Shown here in pieces: positions 58,465-64,000 of a DNA stretch of 64,000 bases. Made by a program: the position numbers and the translations under genes. Position 1 is the first letter of the stretch. Each line of letters opens with the position of its first letter. The notes below the pieces were generated by a model. It was not told the origin of the DNA, searched no databases, and saw only the letters and a list, made by a program, of their open reading frames with translations. The DNA is from CAYYYJ01 sp964631205 (GTDB taxonomy: Archaea; Aenigmatarchaeota; Aenigmatarchaeia; QMZP01; JACQNV01), in the NCBI GenBank assembly GCA_964631205.1, contig CAZVWU010000002.1, positions 62,001-126,000 on the forward strand, given 5' to 3'.

Positions 58465-60813
58465 ATGCCATATGTCCTTGCCCTCGAAGATGTGAACAGG
58501 AATACAAAAAATGCCGGCAATAAGGCTGCAAACCTCGGCGAAATGCTCAAAGCAGGCCTTCCAGTCCCAGCCGGTTTTGTTATAACATCAGAGGCCTTTG
58601 ACTTTTTCTTGAAATTCAACAGGTTGGAGGAAAGGATACAGCAAGCCTTAAAGGAGATAGACATTGAAAATATAGACCTGCTCAAGCAAAAATCCAAGGA
58701 AATAGAAGACCTTATAATCGGCGGGCAGATGCCTGATAGTTTGCGCAGGGAAGCAAGGGATTTCTATGAAAATATTGGAGTCGGCAAAGAAGCAAGGATG
58801 CTCGGAGGAGCGGCTCTGGACATTATAAGAGCTGGGAGGGAAAGGGTTTTCGTTGCTGTTAGAAGCTCAGCCCTGATCGAGGATTCAACTTCAGCCAGCT
58901 TTGCAGGCCAGATGAGGACATATGTGAATATTAATGGAACTGACAAGATGCTTGAAGCAGTCAGAAGGTGCTGGGCATCGCTGTTCGCTCCCCGCGCAAT
59001 TTTTTACAGAAAAAAGAAAAATATCTCAGGCCCTTTATCAACAGGCATAATGGTCCAAAAAATGCTTGAGCCTGAAAAATCTGGAATAACCTTTTCAGCA
59101 GACCCTGTGAACGGAAATAAAAACAAAATGATTATAGAAGCCTGCTACGGATTAGGCCAGTCAGTTGCTTCCGGCTTTGTGATACCAGATATGTATACGC
59201 TAGACAAGCAGACAGGCCAGCTTCTGGAAAAAAAACTTGGGAAAAAATCAATCCTGTTCAGGAAAGACCAGATAGGCAAAACAATAATAGAGACAGTAAA
59301 CCCCGAAAGAGCCTCCAGCCATTCTCTTTTGGAACCAGAGATATCAAAATTAGCTGAAATAACAAAAAGGATAGAAAACTTGTACGGCGGCCAGCCGCAG
59401 GACATAGAATGGTGCATAGAACGGGGAAGAGTTTTTGTCCTTCAGTCAAGGCCAATAACAACGCTAAATAAAGAAACAGCTAACTCGCCTCCTTTAGAGC
59501 AAAAGGAGCCTTTATTAAAGGGATCAGTAGCTTGCCAGGGCAGCTTCCATGGAAAAACAAAAATTATAACAAGCCCAGACTCAATATCAGATCTCTCCAC
59601 CGGTGATATAATTATTTCAAAAACAACAAACCCGGATTTTGTGCCTTATATAACAAAAATTGCTGGAATTATAACAGATCAAGGCGGAATAACAAGCCAC
59701 TTTGCAATAATTAGTAGGGAGTTTGGCACCCCTTTCATATGCGGAACAGAAAATTCGACACAAACCATCCAGGAAGAACAGGAAATCTCCACTGACGGAT
59801 TTTCAGGCAATATATATCCTTCACCCAAAAAAGTCGAGCCGGCTTTATCGGACCAAAAAAACGAAATAGCTCAGAAGACAGAAAATCTTTTTAAAGATCC
59901 GTTAGAAGGTCTCACAGCGACGCAAATAAAAATAAACCTCACTTTGTTAGGGGAAACTGAAAAACTGCCTGATGCAACCGACGGGATAAACCCGCTAAGC
60001 ATGGAACACATAATTGTCAGTTCGGGAAGAAACTATTTGGCTTCTGTAAAAACAAGTCCTGGAGAATTGGCATCTTTTTTAGCAGAAAAAATTGGAAATG
60101 TTGCGGCTTCCACTAATGGCAAGCCTGTATGGTATAAGTGCTTGGATCTCAAAGCAGATGAATTGCAGATCGTTGACGGAATTGAAGAAGAGCTGAAAGA
60201 AACTAACCCACTTCTTGGCAGGCGCGGAATAAGGGCTTCAATAGCAAATGAGGAAATTTTAAAATGTGAGTTAGCTGCACTAAAGATGTTGAAAGAGAGC
60301 GGCTTAACCCACGTAAACATCCTTCTCCCCTTTATAACAGCTCCAGAAGAAATAATTTTTGCAAAAAAACTAATAGATTTTCCTTTAAAAATAGGGATTA
60401 TTGCAGAAACACCTGCAGCCTTGGTAGACCTTGAAAGGATATGCAGCGCAGGAGTTGATTTTGTAACAATTGATTTGAACAACCTTACACAACTCACTCT
60501 TGGAGTTGACAGGTCAAACCCTGACGTATCTGGCCTTTATTCTGAAAGTCATCCTGCTGTGTTAACTCTAGTAAAAAAAGCTATTGACACATGCAAAAAC
60601 TTAGGCATAAAATGCGGCATATATGGCGACTGCGCAAACACCATGCCAGATATTGTAGAAAAGCTTGTTGAATTCGGAATAGATTCAATTTCAGTTGATC
60701 CAAATTCTGTCCAGGCGGTAAAGAATGTTATTTTAAGGACAGAAAGAAGGCTACTTCTCGATAAAGTCAGGTTCCAAGGACAAGAAAACAAAACTTATAA
60801 GCCTTATTATTAA
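58465..60813 (+). CDS. ppsA: PEP synthase-like protein with altered C-terminal active site
   Basis: A 782-residue protein with the three domains of PEP synthase. The ATP-binding domain is at about 1-340 (NKAANLGEMLKAGLPVPAGF, RSSALIEDSTSASFAGQMRT). The phospho-His domain is near 405, TDQGGITSHFAIISREFGTP, with the His present. The C-terminal TIM barrel is at about 480-760. Several residues conserved in PEP synthases are changed: GLLRAEH is NPLSMEH (Arg to Ser 512), YRTLD is YKCLD (Lys 558), NDLTQ is NNLTQ (Asn 673), and ICGQ is IYGD (Cys to Tyr 720). Other blocks (NPLLGRRGIR, TLGVDRSNP) are kept. It may still make PEP from pyruvate, or have a changed role. Confidence 0.85.
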   Translation: MPYVLALEDVNRNTKNAGNKAANLGEMLKAGLPVPAGFVITSEAFDFFLKFNRLEERIQQALKEIDIENIDLLKQKSKEIEDLIIGGQMPDSLRREARDFYENIGVGKEARMLGGAALDIIRAGRERVFVAVRSSALIEDSTSASFAGQMRTYVNINGTDKMLEAVRRCWASLFAPRAIFYRKKKNISGPLSTGIMVQKMLEPEKSGITFSADPVNGNKNKMIIEACYGLGQSVASGFVIPDMYTLDKQTGQLLEKKLGKKSILFRKDQIGKTIIETVNPERASSHSLLEPEISKLAEITKRIENLYGGQPQDIEWCIERGRVFVLQSRPITTLNKETANSPPLEQKEPLLKGSVACQGSFHGKTKIITSPDSISDLSTGDIIISKTTNPDFVPYITKIAGIITDQGGITSHFAIISREFGTPFICGTENSTQTIQEEQEISTDGFSGNIYPSPKKVEPALSDQKNEIAQKTENLFKDPLEGLTATQIKINLTLLGETEKLPDATDGINPLSMEHIIVSSGRNYLASVKTSPGELASFLAEKIGNVAASTNGKPVWYKCLDLKADELQIVDGIEEELKETNPLLGRRGIRASIANEEILKCELAALKMLKESGLTHVNILLPFITAPEEIIFAKKLIDFPLKIGIIAETPAALVDLERICSAGVDFVTIDLNNLTQLTLGVDRSNPDVSGLYSESHPAVLTLVKKAIDTCKNLGIKCGIYGDCANTMPDIVEKLVEFGIDSISVDPNSVQAVKNVILRTERRLLLDKVRFQGQENKTYKPYY

Positions 60814-60833
60814 TTTAGCTATTGGTGATTACG

Positions 60834-61823
60834 ATGAAATCAACAGCAGTAGCAAACGCAAACATAGCCCTTGTAAAATATTGGGGAAAAAGAGACTCTA
60901 AACTCATCCTTCCACAGAATGGAAGCCTTTCCATGACTTGTGACGGGCTATCCACAATAACCACAGTAGATTTTTCTCCAGAATACAATCAAGACACAAT
61001 TTTAATCAATGATGAAGAATTAAGGAAAGATGAAAAAGACGTTTTAGGCCACTTGGACAGGATAAGAAACCTTGCAGGAATAAATGAAAAAGCAAAAGTT
61101 GTCTCAGAAACAAATTTCCCAGTAGCCGCCGGCCTCGCCTCCTCTGCTTCTGGCCTTGCAGCAATAACTTTAGCAGCCACCAAGGCAGCCGGCCTAAATG
61201 TTCCAGAAAGAGAATTGACTATTCTCACTAGACAAGGTTCAGGCTCAGCTTCCAGAAGCATCTGTGAAGGTTTTGTAGAGTGGTATAGAGGCCAGAAAGA
61301 AGATGGGTCAGACAGCTTTGCAGAGACAATAGCCCCAAAAAACCATTGGCCAGAATTCAGGATGATTGCCACAATTTTAACTGAGAAACAAAAGCCCGTT
61401 AGCAGCCGAGCAGGAATGGCGCAATCTGTTGCAAATTGCCCTTATTATACTAGCTGGATAAAAGAAGCGACAAAGGATTTGGAAACTGTAAGAACTGCCA
61501 TAAAAGAAAAAAACTTCCAGAAACTTGGGGAAACAGCAGAATTAAACTGCCTGAAAATGCATGCAGTTATGATGACTACTACACCACCTATTATTTACTG
61601 GATTCCTGAAACCCTTGAAGTAATACATACTGTGCGTGCTTTAAGAGAAGAAGGTATACAAGCCTATTTCACAATAGACGGCGGTCCGCAGGTAAAAGTA
61701 ATGTGTCTGGAAAAGGATGCAGAAAAAATAAACAAAATGCTCCAAGAACTCTCTTCAGTCAAAAGGACAGTTGTCTGCAAGCCAGGGGACGGAGCAAAAT
61801 TATTGGACAAACACTTATTTTAA
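60834..61823 (+). CDS. mvaD: Mevalonate diphosphate (or phosphomevalonate) decarboxylase
   Basis: ATG 60834 is chosen because GGTGATT, a strong ribosome-binding site, lies six bases upstream; a TTG four codons earlier is less likely. The 329-residue GHMP-fold protein has NANIALVKYWGKRDSKLILP at the start, QNGSLSMTCDGLST, and PVAAGLASSASGLAAIT (phosphate loop, near residue 98). It removes CO2 from the diphospho- or monophospho-mevalonate. Because an isopentenyl phosphate kinase is also encoded, the monophosphate (alternative archaeal) route is possible. One base separates it from the Nudix gene. Confidence 0.88.
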   Translation: MKSTAVANANIALVKYWGKRDSKLILPQNGSLSMTCDGLSTITTVDFSPEYNQDTILINDEELRKDEKDVLGHLDRIRNLAGINEKAKVVSETNFPVAAGLASSASGLAAITLAATKAAGLNVPERELTILTRQGSGSASRSICEGFVEWYRGQKEDGSDSFAETIAPKNHWPEFRMIATILTEKQKPVSSRAGMAQSVANCPYYTSWIKEATKDLETVRTAIKEKNFQKLGETAELNCLKMHAVMMTTTPPIIYWIPETLEVIHTVRALREEGIQAYFTIDGGPQVKVMCLEKDAEKINKMLQELSSVKRTVVCKPGDGAKLLDKHLF

Positions 61824-61824
61824 T

Positions 61825-62326
61825 ATGTCAGAACTCTTTGATGTCGTGGACGATCAAGACAATGTAATTGGAAAAGCTACAAGGGGCGAATGCCATGAAA
61901 AAGGGCTTCTGCACAGAACAGTACATATACTTATACTAAATTCAAAAGGAGAGCCTGCTGCTCCAGAAAAGAAGCCAGAATATGGATACAGCCCCCGGTT
62001 ACTGGACCTCCTCTGCAGCAGGCCATGTAGACCTTGGGGAAATTCCAGAAAAAGCAGCTTACAGGGAGCTCGAAGAAGAGCTGGGAATAAAAGCAGAATT
62101 AAAACAAATAGGAAAAATTATAGCCAAAAACCCGCAGCACGCCCAGCTCGTCAGCATATTCCTCGGCTGCTGCGACAGCGGATTTAAACCTGATAATAAA
62201 GAGATTGAAGAGATAGAGTTTGTTAAAACAAGTAAAATAAAAAGAGAAATCCGCCTTTACACAAGAAAATTCACACCAGCCTTTATAGAAATTTTCAGGA
62301 AATTCTGCGAGGTGGAAGGATTATGA
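61825..62326 (+). pseudogene. Nudix hydrolase, IPP isomerase-like N-terminus, frameshifted
   Basis: Two frames join into a 166-residue protein. The first (ATG 61825) reads SELFDVVDDQDNVIGKATRG and ends in frame near NSKGE. Removing one C from the pair at 61954-61955 continues with LLLQKRSQNMDTAPGYWTSS and a perfect Nudix box: GHVDLGE, seven residues, RELEEELGI. The plan matches the YfcD/IDI-like branch of Nudix enzymes rather than true type 1 isomerase, because the isomerase Cys and the HPxPxE segment are absent. Adjacent to the mevalonate decarboxylase (one base apart) and overlapping the HAD gene as ATGA, so it belongs to that operon. Confidence 0.7.
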
Positions 62327-63066
62327 TTAAACTAGTCGTCTTCGATTTTGACGGTGTAATAATTGATAGTGCACACGAGTGTTTTGTTGTCTGCCAAGAG
62401 ATTGTGAAAAGGCTTGGTTGGAAAAGTATAGACAAGTTAGAAAAACAGTTTCTCGAAGCGCGCTCTTTTGTGCTTGCCGCAGAAGATTGTTACTATATTG
62501 TACGGTCTTTTAATGACAATCTGAATATAGATTTTTCTAATTTAACTCAAGAAGAATTTGAAAAATTAAAGCTGAAATTAAATGGAGATTTCCAAGGTTT
62601 TGTAAAATTATTTTACGAAATAAGATATGACATGCAGAAAAAAGATATCGAAAACTGGCTAAAACTGCACAGACTTTATCCAGGCGTGAAAGAAGCGTTT
62701 TCGGATATTTCAAAAAAATACAAAATTGCCATTGCAACAACAAAAGACAAAAAATCTGCCCTTGATCTGCTTAAGGCAAATGGATTGTATATAAAGGAAA
62801 ACCAGATAACAGGAAGGGAGCTGGCTCATGATAAACTTACCCAGCTAAAAATTCTGTCAAAAAACCTGAACATAAAACCAGAAGAAATCTTTTTTATAGA
62901 GGACATGCTACAAAATTTGAAGCCTTGCTTGGATATTGGTTGCAAAGGCGCGTTAGTTTCCTGGGGCTATTCGAATAAAGCACAACAGGAAGAGGCAAAA
63001 AAGCTGGGAATATTCGTTTTAAAACCACAAGATTTGATCAAACAAATTCCTGGTATACAAAACTAG
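62323..63066 (+). CDS. HAD-superfamily phosphatase
   Basis: A 247-residue HAD phosphatase. Motif I is LVVFDFDGVIIDSAHEC (nucleophile Asp near residue 8), motif II KIAIATTKDKKSALDLL near residue 135, motif III Lys around HDKLTQLKIL, and motif IV FFIEDMLQNLKPC near residue 191. The helical cap contains SFVLAAEDCYYIVRSFNDN. It starts in the last codons of the Nudix gene (ATGA). Convergent with a related but Asp-less HAD-like gene; their stops overlap by four bases. Substrate unknown. Confidence 0.85.
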   Translation: MIKLVVFDFDGVIIDSAHECFVVCQEIVKRLGWKSIDKLEKQFLEARSFVLAAEDCYYIVRSFNDNLNIDFSNLTQEEFEKLKLKLNGDFQGFVKLFYEIRYDMQKKDIENWLKLHRLYPGVKEAFSDISKKYKIAIATTKDKKSALDLLKANGLYIKENQITGRELAHDKLTQLKILSKNLNIKPEEIFFIEDMLQNLKPCLDIGCKGALVSWGYSNKAQQEEAKKLGIFVLKPQDLIKQIPGIQN

Positions 63067-64000
63067 AAATTTAAGTTCCTTGCATAGCTACCGAGTGCAC
63101 CAGCAAGACCTTTTCTAGGAACAACTACTAATTGCGGATCTTCTCTAGCTTTTCGGGCTTCGTGGGGGAATGCGTAACCGCCTTCAACAAAGAACTGGTA
63201 TCTAAATCCCGCCCTTGCCAAATCAGCTTGTTGTTTAGGGTCAATCCTATCATTCACTCTCCAAACTTGGCTGTATGGAACATCTTCTTGTTTTGCAAAC
63301 ATCCTTAGCTGGCCTATTTTATCTGTAGTCCTTTCTTTTCCAATAATCTTACCTTTTGTTATCACACACTGTATACCTTCACCAACATCTTCTTGCCTCA
63401 GTCTTCCTTGACTTCCGTAGAGTGTGCAAAGTTCCCAAGTAGATTTCTCATCCTTCGATGTTGCGAAAACAGGCAAAAGGCCAGAAACCACAAAATATTT
63501 ATCTCCTTCCTGTTCAGTTGTCCAGGTATCCCTCATCAGCCTTAATTCGTCCACAGCGTCTGGAAATGGGCTTTGTGTGGCTAACCATGCCTGATAATTC
63601 CTTCCTTGTGCTCTTGTCCTCTCATCATAAAAAGCTTTCTTAAATGCAGCCCTCAATTCTTTTGTTGCCGCTTTGTCAGCTTCAAATTTTTCTACCAAAG
63701 GCGCAACTGTTCCTTCTGTTGTACTAGCTAAAACTGCATCCACTAACCCAGGATTATTAACAATAACCCTATCAACAGTCAAATAATCCTCTGCAACTTC
63801 AACAACTGGCCTCAACCTATGAAAAGCCTGCATCTCTCTGGTTTCTGCAACTGTTCCAACTTCTTCTGCTTCCACCAGTCTTCCAAATAAATATCTTCCA
63901 GGTTCTACAGTATTCCAGGCATTAGAAGCAGTTAAACCGCATTCAGTCACACCGTCATTTACAAATCCTTCAAAACTCAAAGCGACCACTATTTTCGTAG
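63063..64000 (-). CDS. HAD-like protein lacking the catalytic Asp (start probably beyond the window)
   Basis: About 310 residues visible. The frame stays open to the window edge (TKIVVALSFEGFVNDGVTEC), so the start is probably outside; GTG 63989 is only the first possible start codon inside. The order of segments matches the neighbouring HAD protein: motif I SFEGFVND in place of DFDGVIID, a cap segment VVEVAEDYLTVDRVIVNN like its neighbour's, motif II LLPVFATSKDEKSTWEL, a Lys near TTDKIGQLRMF, and motif IV VWRVNDRIDPKQ. The nucleophile Asp is Ser and the second Asp is Glu, so ordinary HAD phosphatase activity is unlikely. It could be a regulatory or binding paralog. Confidence 0.6.
   Translation of the reverse strand, partial: TKIVVALSFEGFVNDGVTECGLTASNAWNTVEPGRYLFGRLVEAEEVGTVAETREMQAFHRLRPVVEVAEDYLTVDRVIVNNPGLVDAVLASTTEGTVAPLVEKFEADKAATKELRAAFKKAFYDERTRAQGRNYQAWLATQSPFPDAVDELRLMRDTWTTEQEGDKYFVVSGLLPVFATSKDEKSTWELCTLYGSQGRLRQEDVGEGIQCVITKGKIIGKERTTDKIGQLRMFAKQEDVPYSQVWRVNDRIDPKQQADLARAGFRYQFFVEGGYAFPHEARKAREDPQLVVVPRKGLAGALGSYARNLNF

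Noticed and set aside
61825..62326. Assignment of the Nudix gene as true type 1 IPP isomerase
   Set aside because: The conserved Cys and HPxPxE segment of type 1 isomerase are not present; the box region reads TSSAAGHVDLGE, as in other Nudix hydrolases.

Overview
This is a 64 kb fragment of an AT-rich archaeal genome. The archaeal marks are a family B replicative polymerase, Cdc6/Orc1, a PolD small-subunit relative, Hjc, RpoL, TFS, ribosomal protein L10e, NAC, AglB oligosaccharyltransferase, split SecD/SecF, fructose-bisphosphate aldolase/phosphatase, HMG-CoA reductase, isopentenyl phosphate kinase, a geranylgeranyl-reductase-type flavoprotein and Dph2. Many genes have a TATA-like box about 26-30 bp before the start codon, as expected for leaderless archaeal mRNAs. 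The very short gene spacing and reduced proteins suggest a small genome, possibly a DPANN-type lineage, but no gene here proves the phylum. A 100-N run (3251-3350) shows it is a draft assembly.

Layout. 1-24 kb is a surface-glycan and N-glycosylation region: two UDP-GlcNAc 2-epimerases, GT4, GT2 and GT39-type transferases, a CDP-glucose pathway pair (rfbF/rfbG) with a C-methyltransferase, sugar epimerases, a Gmm-like Nudix remnant, AglB and a WecA/MraY-like lipid-carrier sugar-phosphate transferase. 24-43 kb is a replication region: polB, a candidate origin at 28.4-28.8 kb, a second candidate origin at 35.9-36.2 kb directly before cdc6, then a shortened DP1-like gene, a phosphoesterase, an RlaP-type nucleotidyltransferase and hjc. 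Inside it lie isoprenoid and sugar-phosphate genes (IPK, FBP aldolase/phosphatase, TIM). 43-64 kb is housekeeping: SecF/SecD, a DUF1512 protein, a thymidylate synthase, Dph2, HMG-CoA reductase, an rpoL-DUF99-signal peptidase-TFS-dcd-L10e cluster, a PEP synthase-like protein, mevalonate-pathway decarboxylase, a Nudix hydrolase and two HAD-family proteins.

Strongest observations. (1) The DP1-like protein keeps the N-terminal helical domain and OB fold of the PolD small subunit, but the metallophosphoesterase exonuclease part is largely deleted and its remaining metal motifs are gone. (2) Two noncoding regions each carry a pair of outward-facing ORB-like elements around an AT-rich centre. (3) A 13-bp palindrome, ATAACAnTGTTAT, was found six times, always noncoding, and five of the copies are at the two candidate origins. 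(4) Two further enzymes look catalytically altered: the PEP synthase-like protein (several substrate and catalytic residues of the C-terminal domain changed) and a HAD-like protein without the nucleophile Asp, convergent with an apparently intact relative. (5) Four genes are broken by single-base changes, three of them in G/C runs including an 11-bp run; this is either sequence error or, for the long run, possible phase variation.

No rRNA, tRNA, CRISPR array or complete insertion sequence was recognised by eye.
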